Shown here piece after piece: positions 26,893 to 34,631 of a DNA stretch of 64,000 nt. The notes under the pieces are model-generated. The model searched no databases, was not told where the DNA came from, and was given only the letters and a program-made list of their open reading frames with translations. The stretch covers positions 464,206 through 528,205 of the forward strand of contig NZ_JAGHKQ010000003.1 of the NCBI RefSeq assembly GCF_017742235.1, in the 5' to 3' direction. Position 1 is the first letter of the stretch, and each line of letters opens with the position of its first letter. Source of the stretch: Bacillus sp. 165 (GTDB lineage: Bacteria; Bacillota; Bacilli; Bacillales; Bacillaceae_G). The translations under genes and the position numbers were made by a program.

Positions 26893-27921
26893 TTATTTTC
26901 TATGATTATCAATCAATGAAAGTGTTTCCCCATGCAGTGCATTAAGCACAGACTCAGATGCTAGGAACTCATGCGGAAAGCCCAATTCAATTTTACTTAG
27001 TTCATGTAATCGTTCGAGATGTTCTTGTTCTAGTGTAAACTGAACACTTTCTAAATTATCCTTCATCTGCGATTCTTTGCGTGCACCCACAATTGGAATG
27101 ATGACACCGTTTTGCTGGCGAACCCAATTGATCGCTACTTGAGCTGGACTGCGCCCTATTTTTTTTGCAATTTCTACAACCGATTCTGCGATTAATATAT
27201 TTTTGTCCTTTAACCTTGCACTATTGGGTGAAAGTCTTTTAGGATCAGAATTATTATTTCTGTATTTGCCGGTCAATGCTCCTCCTGCTATCGGCGCCCA
27301 TGCCGTTACACCGATATCAAAGGCATGTGCCATTGGCAACAGATCACGTTCTGGAGCTCGCTGCATCAAGTTGTATTCAACCTGAAGCCCAATAAAAGGT
27401 GTCCATCCTCGTAAAGCTGCTAATGTATTTGCTTGTGACACAATCCATGCAGGCGTATCGGAAATGCCCACATATAATACTTTCCCAGCGCGTACCAAAT
27501 CATCTAATGCACGCATTACTTCTTCAACTGGTGTTAGAAAATCCCATGCATGCAGCCACAACAGATCAATATAATCCGTTTTCAGCCTTTTCAAGCTTGC
27601 TTCCACCGATTGAACTAGATTTTTCCGATGATTCCCACCGCCGTTTGGATCATGCCGGCGAGTGGTTAACGAATATTTCGTTGCTACTACATATTGCTCT
27701 CTATTTGATTGGATAAATTCACCTAAGTAAGCTTCACTTGTACCATTTGTGTAGTTGACTGCTGTATCAATAAAGTTCCCGCCTGCTTCTGTAAAAGTAT
27801 TGAAAATCTTTTGACTTTCTTCTTTAGAGGCACCAAAACCCCAATCCTCTCCAAACGTCATCGTACCCAACGCCAATTCAGACACTCGTAAACCACTTTT
27901 ACCTAGTAATTTGTATCTCAT
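26893..27921 (-). CDS. Aldo/keto reductase
   Basis: A 342-residue TIM-barrel reductase. It shows the AKR features FIDTAVNYTNGTSEAYLG (catalytic Asp and Tyr), the Lys in VVATKYSL, the His in LLWLHAWD and the NADPH-binding C-terminal part IPIVGARKESQMKDNL. It reduces aldehydes or ketones; the substrate is unknown. AAGGAG precedes the ATG. A copy of the repeated TTGTTTGTACA operator lies just upstream (27940-27955), so it is probably under the neighbouring MarR regulator. Confidence 0.9.
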   Translation of the reverse strand: MRYKLLGKSGLRVSELALGTMTFGEDWGFGASKEESQKIFNTFTEAGGNFIDTAVNYTNGTSEAYLGEFIQSNREQYVVATKYSLTTRRHDPNGGGNHRKNLVQSVEASLKRLKTDYIDLLWLHAWDFLTPVEEVMRALDDLVRAGKVLYVGISDTPAWIVSQANTLAALRGWTPFIGLQVEYNLMQRAPERDLLPMAHAFDIGVTAWAPIAGGALTGKYRNNNSDPKRLSPNSARLKDKNILIAESVVEIAKKIGRSPAQVAINWVRQQNGVIIPIVGARKESQMKDNLESVQFTLEQEHLERLHELSKIELGFPHEFLASESVLNALHGETLSLIDNHRK

Positions 27922-27939
27922 ATATTTCTCCTTTTATAA

Positions 27940-27955
27940 TTGTTTGTACACCTAA
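27940..27955. promoter_or_regulatory. MarR-type operator, site a
   Basis: TTGTTTGTACACCTAA, the most degenerate copy of the TTGTATGTACAAACAA-type element, 18 bases upstream of the aldo/keto reductase start. Confidence 0.6.
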
Positions 27956-27962
27956 ATATTAG

Positions 27963-28799
27963 TTATTTCAGTACGTCTGGCCTTAATAGGCTCATACTAA
28001 TATCCCATAATTTTTTTGCGGCGTTCTCATCATTAGCGGCGGCCGTTGTTTCTGCTGGTTTACGATTTGAAAAAAATGTACCGCTCACCCCTTTTACTTC
28101 TGGGGATGATGCAAGATAAACCGGCGTTTTTGCTCCTTTTTCCGTACTTGCAGACGTTAATTTAAAAATTGTTCTTAAAATCCAAGGCAATTCATGCATA
28201 ATGTTCGTCTTGATGATTCCAGGGTGAAGACTATTTACCGTAATCGGTCTGCCTTCGAGTTTTTTAGCCAATTCTTTTGTAAACAGAATTAATGCTAGCT
28301 TAGTAGGACCGACTGCTTTAAAGAAGGTATAATTATTTTTCGTCATTAAATCATCAAAATTCATTTTAATACCACTATGTTTGGATGCCACATTAATGAC
28401 CCTGCCTTCTCCACTCGCTTCTAATGAATCAAGCAAAAGATGGGTTAGTAAAAAGTGCGATAAATAGTTTGTCGCAAAAGTCGTTTCAATGCCGTCTTCT
28501 GTCTCAGATCTTTTTGGAAGAAACACTGCCGCGTTATTGATTAGAACATCTAACTTATTAAACGCTTCTTTAAACTTATCCGCTGCCTGACGGACCTGCT
28601 GTTGAGAGGATAGGTCTGCAATCAGTAAATGGACACTGTGGTTTCCACTTTGTGCTATAATGTCTCGCACTGCCTCCTGCCCTTTCTCCCTGCTTCGGCA
28701 CAGAATCACAACCGTGGCTCCCATTTTGGCTAATTCAAGAGCGGTTGCTCTCCCGATCCCTGAATTACCCCCAGTAATTAAACAAATTTTATTCTTCAT
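27963..28799 (-). CDS. Short-chain dehydrogenase/reductase (retinol-dehydrogenase-like)
   Basis: A 278-residue SDR with the cofactor motif TGGNSGIGRATALELAKMG (residues 8-26), NNAAV near residue 89 and LCRSREKGQE after strand two, suggesting NADP(H). At the catalytic position the usual YxxxK appears altered: the segment reads FFKAVGPTKLALILF, with no Tyr four residues before the Lys. This may reduce or change activity. It lies between the aldo/keto reductase and the remnant of a second one. AAGGGG precedes the ATG. Confidence 0.85.
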   Translation of the reverse strand: MKNKICLITGGNSGIGRATALELAKMGATVVILCRSREKGQEAVRDIIAQSGNHSVHLLIADLSSQQQVRQAADKFKEAFNKLDVLINNAAVFLPKRSETEDGIETTFATNYLSHFLLTHLLLDSLEASGEGRVINVASKHSGIKMNFDDLMTKNNYTFFKAVGPTKLALILFTKELAKKLEGRPITVNSLHPGIIKTNIMHELPWILRTIFKLTSASTEKGAKTPVYLASSPEVKGVSGTFFSNRKPAETTAAANDENAAKKLWDISMSLLRPDVLK

Positions 28800-28810
28800 T
28801 ATGTTTCCCC

Positions 28811-28962
28811 TTAGCTATTATTTCTGTGATTATCGATATTGGCATACATTTGCTGTTGTCCAGTTGTCAAAAAATCATGTGGAAATCCAAGTGTAACTTT
28901 AGAGATTTCATTTAATCTTTCCAGTTTGTTCTTTTCCGTGAGACGATATGTTACCAACTGAT
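28811..28962 (-). pseudogene. C-terminal remnant of a second aldo/keto reductase
   Basis: In the frame ending at the TAA at 28811-28813 the sequence reads ENQLVTYRLTEKNKLERL, then NEISKVTLGFPHDFL, then NIDNHRNNS. This aligns along its whole length with the end of the intact aldo/keto reductase at 26893 (LERLHELSKIELGFPHEFL ... LIDNHRK). Only about 50 codons remain, and the 5' edge runs into the stop of the SDR gene at 28951. It is a leftover of a duplicated SDR-AKR pair. Confidence 0.75.
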
Positions 28963-29658
28963 TCTCTTCTCGTCTCTAAAAAATCCGCCGTTTGGGCCAT
29001 CTTCTTCCAGTTCAGCAAGCCATAATATGGAACGGGCTGCTTCCTCTGCACTTCTTGGTGCATTCGGACCACCCATATCCGTACGTACCCATCCAGGACA
29101 AACAGCATTAATCTTGATATTTCCAGAAACCTCAGAAGCTAAAATACGGGTAAGACCATTTAGAGCAAGCTTTGATAATTTATAAGACCCTGCCCCGGAA
29201 TAATCCATTTCATCTATTTGTCCATATCCTGAAGAAACATTGACAATCCTTCCATAATTATGTTTTTTCATTAATGGAAGGAAAGATCGAATAAGATGAA
29301 AGGGGCCTAAAAGGTTCGTTCTCATCGTTTTTTCTAAAATCGCAGAATCTTCTTCTGATAGCTTTTGGCCTTCATCCAAATAGACACCTGCATTATTGAT
29401 TAGCACATCCAGCCGGCCGTATCGTTGTTGAACGTACTCCACCGCATTCTGAATACTTTCCATATGATCAACATCAAGTTCTACAAAGCTGATGTCAACC
29501 CCTTGTTTCTGCAGCGATGAAACAGCTTTTTTTCCATTATCTTCGTTTCTGCTGCTCAATAATACTTTAAAGTTTTTCTCAGCTAATTGCTTGCTTAATT
29601 CAAACCCAATCCCTTTGTTACCGCCAGTTATAAGGGCAATATTTTTAACTTGTGACAC
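28951..29658 (-). CDS. Short-chain dehydrogenase/reductase (carbonyl-reductase-like)
   Basis: A 235-residue SDR with TGGNKGIGFELSKQLAEK, NNAGVY near residue 90, catalytic Ser in VNVSSGYG and YxxxK as YKLSK, and a C-terminus GGFFRDEKRISW typical of plant-like carbonyl reductases. It starts at a GTG preceded by AAAGGAGGAG. An operator of the local MarR family lies at 29676-29695, overlapping its promoter region. It probably helps detoxify reactive carbonyls or quinones together with the neighbouring reductases. Confidence 0.88.
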   Translation of the reverse strand: MSQVKNIALITGGNKGIGFELSKQLAEKNFKVLLSSRNEDNGKKAVSSLQKQGVDISFVELDVDHMESIQNAVEYVQQRYGRLDVLINNAGVYLDEGQKLSEEDSAILEKTMRTNLLGPFHLIRSFLPLMKKHNYGRIVNVSSGYGQIDEMDYSGAGSYKLSKLALNGLTRILASEVSGNIKINAVCPGWVRTDMGGPNAPRSAEEAARSILWLAELEEDGPNGGFFRDEKRISW

Positions 29659-29675
29659 TATATCTCCTCCTTTTT

Positions 29676-29695
29676 AATTGTTTGTACATGCAATT
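29676..29695. promoter_or_regulatory. MarR-type operator, site b
   Basis: AATTGTTTGTACATGCAATT, an imperfect 20-base palindrome 18 bases upstream of the SDR start. Confidence 0.7.
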
Positions 29696-29719
29696 ATATT
29701 TCAATAATAATGACCATGA

Positions 29720-30142
29720 CTAAAGAATTCGATATTCATTATCCTCATCTCTATATGAGTCCTCTGCAGCGGTCGGCCTTACGTTTTCGAAAAAAACAAC
29801 GGAATTACCGCTAGTGTCCTGAAATAGGTAACAAGGTCCATTCGGTATTCCAAATGGTCCCGCTTCTTCCTTCCATCCTCTTTTTCTTAATTCTATTTCC
29901 GTTGGATTTAAGTCTGTTACTTCATAAATTGGCATGCATGTCGGTGGGATTAGGTGATCCTCGATTAATATTAGTGATCCTTCCCCTATTTCAAACGCTG
30001 CTACCTTTGCTCCAAAGCGATCAAACACCCAATGTAATTTGCCTCCAAGAACCGATTTATAGTAGTGAAAATCAGATTGGAAATTTGAAGTACCCATATA
30101 CAAATACATCAATTTGTTAAATGGAATAGAACTCAGCTTCAT
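29720..30142 (-). CDS. VOC-family (glyoxalase/bleomycin-resistance-like) protein
   Basis: A 140-residue VOC protein: LYMGTSNFQSDFHYYKSVLGGK, FGAKVAAFEIGEGSLILIEDH, and GPCYLFQDTSGNSVVFFENV near the C-terminus. Metal-binding residues are partly visible (E in FFENV), but a catalytic role is not certain. The ATG at 30142 is chosen because AAAGGAGGGTG precedes it directly; a longer frame from 30187 has no site. It is divergent from the MarR gene and shares its operator region. Confidence 0.82.
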   Translation of the reverse strand: MKLSSIPFNKLMYLYMGTSNFQSDFHYYKSVLGGKLHWVFDRFGAKVAAFEIGEGSLILIEDHLIPPTCMPIYEVTDLNPTEIELRKRGWKEEAGPFGIPNGPCYLFQDTSGNSVVFFENVRPTAAEDSYRDEDNEYRIL

Positions 30143-30207
30143 CACCCTCCTTTTATAAAGGGTCCTATTGTTTTGTTTATGATGCATTCATACTATCATT
30201 TTGTTTG

Positions 30208-30223
30208 TTGTTTGTACATACAA
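30208..30223. promoter_or_regulatory. MarR-type operator, site c
   Basis: TTGTTTGTACATACAA, upstream of the VOC gene in the divergent region with the MarR gene. Confidence 0.72.
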
Positions 30224-30348
30224 TAATAATAAACTAATAATTATGAAAAATCAATTATTATCACTAACAATTTTCCTTACTATAATCATAGGTTAACACT
30301 TGTAAATTAATGTAAAATAATTTGACAAAGAATATAAATTGTTATAGT

Positions 30349-30364
30349 TTGTATGTACAAACAA
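30349..30364. promoter_or_regulatory. MarR-type operator, site d
   Basis: TTGTATGTACAAACAA, 19 bases upstream of the MarR start; the likely autoregulatory site. Confidence 0.78.
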
Positions 30365-30383
30365 AACGTTAGGGGTTTTTATT

Positions 30384-30806
30384 ATGGTCGATGATTTTTT
30401 TGATAATTGCCTGTATTTTACAGTGAATAAACTTTCTCGTGCCATTACAAAAATGGCTGAAGATTCCTTTAAAAAAACGGGCTTATCCCCCACTCATGCA
30501 TTTTTGATGATGTTGGTTATTGATAAGCCTGGCATATCACAATCAGAATTAGCGGACGCTCTACATCTAAAGCCTTCCACTATTACCCGCTTTGTCGATA
30601 AGCTGGTTGAAAAGGGATTGATTGAACGAAAAACAGAAGGAAAAAGATCGTTAAATTTTCCGACTGAAAATGGAGAGGCGATCCTTAAAGATATTAAGGA
30701 AGGCTGGAAAATTTTATTTCGAGCGTACTCTGATGTTTTAGGTGAAGAAGAAGGAAAAGCATTAAATAAATTAATAAACGAGGCAGGCAACAAATTAGAA
30801 AAGTAA
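30384..30806 (+). CDS. MarR-family transcriptional regulator
   Basis: A 140-residue winged-helix regulator: LSPTHAFLMMLVIDKPGISQSELADAL, then the recognition helix KPSTITRFVDKLVEKGLIERK, then wing KRSLNFPTENG. The only Cys, near residue 8, could be redox-active but is not in the usual OhrR position. It sits at the centre of a cluster of reductases, each with the same palindrome upstream, and has one copy before its own gene. It therefore probably represses them all until it meets a reactive ligand. The regulon is inferred. Confidence 0.88.
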   Translation: MVDDFFDNCLYFTVNKLSRAITKMAEDSFKKTGLSPTHAFLMMLVIDKPGISQSELADALHLKPSTITRFVDKLVEKGLIERKTEGKRSLNFPTENGEAILKDIKEGWKILFRAYSDVLGEEEGKALNKLINEAGNKLEK

Positions 30807-30810
30807 AAAA

Positions 30811-30862
30811 ATAAAAAGCCTTTGATAAATACAAATTTCGTATTTAATAAAGGCTTTTTATT
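30811..30862 (+). terminator. Terminator of the MarR gene
   Basis: AATAAAAAGCCTTT...AAAGGCTTTTTATT with inner arms AAATAC/GTATTT; strong bidirectional hairpin. Confidence 0.85.
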
Positions 30863-30868
30863 CTTTAA

Positions 30869-30884
30869 TTGTATGTACAAACAA
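30869..30884. promoter_or_regulatory. MarR-type operator, site e
   Basis: TTGTATGTACAAACAA, identical to sites d and f, just upstream of a TTGACC -35-like hexamer at 30890. Confidence 0.78.
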
Positions 30885-30933
30885 AACAGTTGACCTGTAT
30901 TTTAATTCGTGTTAATTTGATTATGTAAAATAT

Positions 30934-30949
30934 TTGTATGTACAAACAA
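30934..30949. promoter_or_regulatory. MarR-type operator, site f
   Basis: TTGTATGTACAAACAA, 65 bases downstream of site e. The pair brackets the probable promoter of the first flavodoxin-like gene. Confidence 0.78.
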
Positions 30950-31037
30950 CAAAAGAGATGACGATAGTACTAGAAATTGGATTAATGAAACAAAATAAAA
31001 ACTAGACAAGAATCACAAGACAAAAGGAGATTATCTA

Positions 31038-31574
31038 ATGAAAACACTAGTGATTATTACTCACCCTAATCTTGAACAATCGCGAATTAATCGTGCTTGG
31101 ATGGAAGAATTGAAAAAACATGAAGAAATTACAATCCATACTCTTTATCAAGCATATCCAGATGGAAAAATAAACGTCGCACACGAACAAAGCCTATTAG
31201 AGGCACATGACCGTATTATTCTGCAATTCCCATTTTACTGGTACAGCTCACCTGCTTTGTTAAAACAATGGCAAGATGAAGTACTTGCTTATGGCTGGGC
31301 ATACGGTGAAGGCGGCGACAAGATGCACGGCAAAGAGCTGGGTCTTGCAATTTCAACCTTCGGTCCTAAAGATTCCTATCAGCCGACTGGCTACAATCAT
31401 TTTACTATGGAGACTTTAACAACTCCCCTGCAGCAAACAAGCAATCTCATTGGTACTAAGTTTATGCCATTATTTGTGTTAAATGGTGTTATGCATGTTT
31501 CAGATGAAGAACTTGCAGAAAACGCAAAAGCGTATGTTAATCATGTTCTTCAGCCATCATTAGTTGAAGCTTAA
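31038..31574 (+). CDS. Flavodoxin-fold NAD(P)H-dependent oxidoreductase (YwrO/KefF/MdaB-like), copy 1
   Basis: A 178-residue protein of the NQO1-like flavodoxin fold. It opens KTLVIITHPNLEQSRINRAWMEEL and has the FMN/FAD-contact segment HDRIILQFPFYWYSSPALLKQWQDEVLAYGWAYG, a hallmark of the YwrO/KefF/MdaB group. These enzymes reduce quinones by two electrons and so avoid semiquinone radicals. Two operators of the local MarR regulator flank its promoter. AAAGGAG precedes the ATG. A tandem paralogue follows. Confidence 0.9.
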   Translation: MKTLVIITHPNLEQSRINRAWMEELKKHEEITIHTLYQAYPDGKINVAHEQSLLEAHDRIILQFPFYWYSSPALLKQWQDEVLAYGWAYGEGGDKMHGKELGLAISTFGPKDSYQPTGYNHFTMETLTTPLQQTSNLIGTKFMPLFVLNGVMHVSDEELAENAKAYVNHVLQPSLVEA

Positions 31575-31661
31575 TTTAAAAAACTTGATTTAATCGAGGT
31601 TATTCTTTCTCTAAAATACCTCTATTGAATTAAACACTTGTGTTTTTTAAGGGAATTTTAT

Positions 31662-31677
31662 TTGCATGTACAAACAA
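31662..31677. promoter_or_regulatory. MarR-type operator, site g
   Basis: TTGCATGTACAAACAA, 32 bases upstream of the second flavodoxin-like gene, giving it its own controlled promoter. Confidence 0.75.
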
Positions 31678-31708
31678 TTATAAAACTTCTATCAGAAAGG
31701 TGATAAAT

Positions 31709-32248
31709 ATGAAAACCTTAGTCATTGTTGCCCATCCAAATTTGGAGCAATCGAAAGTAAATAAAACGTGGATGGACCGTCTTCAACAAGAAGAAAATGT
31801 AACGGTTCACAATTTATATGCACATTATCCTACTTTTGAAATTGATGTAAAAAAAGAGCAGCAGCAATTATTAGAGCATGATCGCATTGTTCTGCAATTC
31901 CCATTCTATTGGTACAGCTCGCCTGCTTTATTAAAACAGTGGCAGGATGTCGTTTTAACATATGGCTTTGCCTACGGGGCAGAAGGAAACAACCTCCACG
32001 GAAAAGAGTTTATACTGGCAATTTCAACTGGCGGTCCGGCTGAAGCTTACCAAGCCGGCGGATACAACCACTATTCCATGAGTGAGTTGACTCGTCCTTT
32101 CCAAGCGACAGCTAACCTGTGCGGCATGCATTTCTTGCCCTCCTTCCTTTTACAAGGAAGGAGGACACTTAATGAAGAAAGACTGCAAGAAAGTACGGAA
32201 GCACTGGCAGCTTACGTAACCAATCCAAATTTACGCGCAGGGCGCTAA
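31709..32248 (+). CDS. Flavodoxin-fold NAD(P)H-dependent oxidoreductase (YwrO/KefF/MdaB-like), copy 2
   Basis: A 179-residue paralogue of the preceding gene: KTLVIVAHPNLEQSKVNKTWMDRL and LQFPFYWYSSPALLKQWQDV are nearly the same in both, so the pair arose by tandem duplication. It would reduce quinones or related electrophiles using NAD(P)H. The ATG at 31709 follows AGAAAGGTG; an upstream in-frame ATG at 31640 would swallow the operator. The C-terminal third differs most (ETLTTPLQQTSNLIGTKF against ELTRPFQATANLCGMHF), which may change the substrate. Confidence 0.9.
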   Translation: MKTLVIVAHPNLEQSKVNKTWMDRLQQEENVTVHNLYAHYPTFEIDVKKEQQQLLEHDRIVLQFPFYWYSSPALLKQWQDVVLTYGFAYGAEGNNLHGKEFILAISTGGPAEAYQAGGYNHYSMSELTRPFQATANLCGMHFLPSFLLQGRRTLNEERLQESTEALAAYVTNPNLRAGR

Positions 32249-32310
32249 ACGGTCATGAGAGTTGAAAAACATTATCTAGTTTTATCCAGCATTAAGTAAT
32301 CATGTATAAC

Positions 32311-32355
32311 GACGGAAAAGCAGGATCACCCTTTATCGGGTCCTGCTTTTCCGTC
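32311..32355 (+). terminator. Strong terminator after the flavodoxin-like pair
   Basis: GACGGAAAAGCAGGA and TCCTGCTTTTCCGTC are perfect complements around a 15-base loop; an inner CCC/GGG pair tightens the loop. Poor T tract, so termination strength is uncertain. Confidence 0.7.
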
Positions 32356-32375
32356 TAAAAGAAGAAGATTAAATC

Positions 32376-32636
32376 ATGGATAAAGAAGTCGCTATAGTTA
32401 TAGGAGCATCACGTGGAATTGGGCGTGCAATTGCTCAAAAGCTTTCTGAACAAAGTATCACTGTCGTCGTCAATTATTTGATTAATAAGCAAATGGCCGA
32501 AGAAGTTGTGGAAAGTATAAAACAAAATAGGAAATTAGCTCATAGTATGGAAACTACATCTAATCAAACAATCCAAAATAAATGGACTTTAGAAGAGGAA
32601 TATCATTTTTCTCTCCTGAAAGAGAATGAAGTGTGA
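32376..32636 (+). pseudogene. N-terminal SDR fragment
   Basis: The first 50 residues (EVAIVIGASRGIGRAIAQKL, then VVVNYLINKQMAEEVV) are the cofactor-binding start of a FabG-like SDR. The frame then passes into sequence unlike any SDR (KWTLEEEYHFSLLKENEV) and stops after 86 residues, so the catalytic half is lost. It lies at the end of the reductase cluster. The 434 bases that follow (32637-33070) hold no feature I can support. Confidence 0.72.
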
Positions 32637-33070
32637 AAAATTTCAGGAATCACTATGATTGCTAAATGGAAATTAGGGAACCCAAATCTCCTCGCTGAAC
32701 AATAACCATCATATTAATAAAATCAATATCATGAAAAAACCTTACGAACATTATTAATTGTAATAAGTGTGGCTTTTGTAAACTACGACCACGGTCGTTG
32801 AGGAAGAAGACTTCTTCCTGTAATATGTTAAAGCTAAAAGCATGTGAAAAAATTAGGTTCAAATGATTCAATTGTGGTATTTAGTTGCTTATTTTCAGTC
32901 CCCATTTGCTCTTTCGATATTGTCATCAAGTCTTTGTATGTTGATAATAGAAAATCCACTTTTTAATGGTAGCATCTATATAAGGTAAATTCCATTCTTC
33001 CCTATCCATGTACAGCTTGCCGAGTATAAGAATCTTCTTCTATTAAAACATATTTGTTTTTTTATAGTAT

Positions 33071-33421
33071 TTAATAAATTGCTCTTTCAGGTCTTTCAAT
33101 AAGTCCAAGTCCAGTGAATTTATGCATTTGTTTGACAAAGTGTACTACTTTTCTAAATTCTATTGCATATTCTAAGTCGAACCATAAAATAACATTGTTG
33201 TTGTTATCTGGGCTCACTTTAAATTTATAGCCTTTAGCTTTAAAAGCTCGATGAACTCTGCTGCCTCGGATAAAACGAAAGTTAAATCGATTTTCTCCAT
33301 GCAGACATCCGGCATCGTAACCAATATCCCCTTTCATTAAAGTTAAGTTTATGTATGAGTTTCGTTCTCCAAAGATTACTTCTTCACCAAGTTCCTCTTT
33401 TAGTTTTTGAAGATTGTTCAC
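33071..33421 (-). CDS. Hypothetical protein, 116 residues
   Basis: A soluble protein with alternating hydrophobic residues and several aromatic-basic stretches (FNFRFIRGSRVHRAFKAKGYKFKV; VILWFDLEYAIEFRKVVHFVKQ). It starts at GTG with GGAGGAG six bases upstream, a good translation signal. I do not recognise a family, and there is no signal peptide or membrane segment. The gap 33422-33929 upstream holds nothing identifiable apart from the in-frame 5' extension of the next gene, which I consider non-coding. Confidence 0.55.
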   Translation of the reverse strand: MNNLQKLKEELGEEVIFGERNSYINLTLMKGDIGYDAGCLHGENRFNFRFIRGSRVHRAFKAKGYKFKVSPDNNNNVILWFDLEYAIEFRKVVHFVKQMHKFTGLGLIERPERAIY

Positions 33422-33929
33422 TGTAATCTCCTCCTAATTTATTTTCCCTACTCTCGCTCGAACTAAATTTTTCTATTATAACTATACTTAGAGTATATAA
33501 GCAATTCCTTAACCTACTACAATAAAATTTTCACCTTTAGGTTTTGAAATCCCTTTATCTTTATTGTAGCGAGATTTCAGACTTTCTCTGCACTAACTAG
33601 GATTACAAATTGAACGTTCTGCAACATACCAATACACTTCTTTATTTGTTTGAAATTCAGCAATTATAGCATCATCTGAATCAATTAAGTACATTCATGG
33701 ATACTTTTTTTGAATATGTATTAATTTTTTCATAAATTGCAAGGATAACCCTTGCGTTTTATTATGGTTATTTTTCCTGTTTTTGTGACGATGGGTTCAT
33801 TTGAACTGTTTACAGTGTGAAAAAAATGAACACTCTCTGCAAGACTACATCTTTTATTTTTTGAAGAAGGTTAAAACCAGAACATGTGAAATACGTATAG
33901 TAGAGAAATATTTTAGGGGGGTGGATAAA

Positions 33930-34472
33930 ATGAGGTTACTAACTTTCATTGTTATTTGCTTTGTAGTGATACTAAGCGGTTGTCAAAGCAATGCTAGTAC
34001 CGTATTAAACACTTCAAAACTTGAAAAAGTGAACGCTGAGGGCAATGCTACTGAAGAGCAGCTGAAACATTTACCGATTTCTTATAAAGCTCCCTCTTTA
34101 GAAGAAGGATTAGATGCTCTGCCTTTCGAAATCGAATTACCTAAAAAGCTGCCATCCGAATTAGGTACATTCCTCCCGCCCAGTATCGACGATTTTGAAC
34201 ACGATGGAAAGAAAATAAGAGTCAGTTTTTTAGCTTTTTCAAAAAACCCGCAAGATGAAATTTTACTCATGGTGACTGCTCATAACTTCGAAGTAGAGTT
34301 CGAAGGAATTGATGAGAAAGTTGAAATACAAGATGGTGTTACTGGATATTACTCAGGAAATACACTTGATTTTGTGAAGGATGAAATATATTACAGTATT
34401 TCTTATAACAAGCATATGGATAAGGAAGAACACCGAACAATCCTTATTGGACTAGCAAAACAAATGTTATAG
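33930..34472 (+). CDS. Predicted lipoprotein, unknown function
   Basis: A 180-residue lipoprotein: signal MRLLTFIVICFVVILSGC with lipobox LSGC (lipidated C18). A mature domain of about 160 residues contains APSLEEGLDALPFEIELPKKLPSEL and ends in a segment with regularly spaced Tyr (EIYYSISYNKHMDKEEHRT). AGGGGGGTGG precedes the ATG at 33930. A frame starting at 33801 exists but has no ribosome binding site and no signal peptide. The family is not recognised. Confidence 0.7.
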   Translation: MRLLTFIVICFVVILSGCQSNASTVLNTSKLEKVNAEGNATEEQLKHLPISYKAPSLEEGLDALPFEIELPKKLPSELGTFLPPSIDDFEHDGKKIRVSFLAFSKNPQDEILLMVTAHNFEVEFEGIDEKVEIQDGVTGYYSGNTLDFVKDEIYYSISYNKHMDKEEHRTILIGLAKQML

Positions 34473-34496
34473 AGATTTACATTGATACCTATAGCC

Positions 34497-34532
34497 AAAA
34501 AGCTCAATCCAAAGGGAATGAGCTTTTTTATA
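34497..34532 (+). terminator. Terminator after the lipoprotein gene
   Basis: AAAAAGCTCA...TGAGCTTTTTT hairpin 25 bases after the stop. Confidence 0.78.
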
Positions 34533-34631
34533 TTTTCATTGAAAATAGTAATCTAAATTTTTTACTATTCGCTTCAAAGGGTGAATATAACCAAACGTGG
34601 CAATCTCTAGACCATAACTGTATCATACTCC

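Noticed and set aside
28908..29108. Minus-strand 66-residue frame
   Set aside because: It is a shadow overlapping the SDR C-terminus and the AKR remnant in another frame.
31640..31708. Longer start for the second flavodoxin-like reductase
   Set aside because: It would cover operator site g, and its paralogue starts at the KTLVI segment.
32662..32871. Minus-strand 69-residue frame resembling transposase-like composition
   Set aside because: No ribosome binding site, no clear motif and no repeat or IS end nearby.
33801..33929. N-terminal extension of the lipoprotein
   Set aside because: It would bury the signal peptide and lipobox, and the good ribosome binding site is at 33930.
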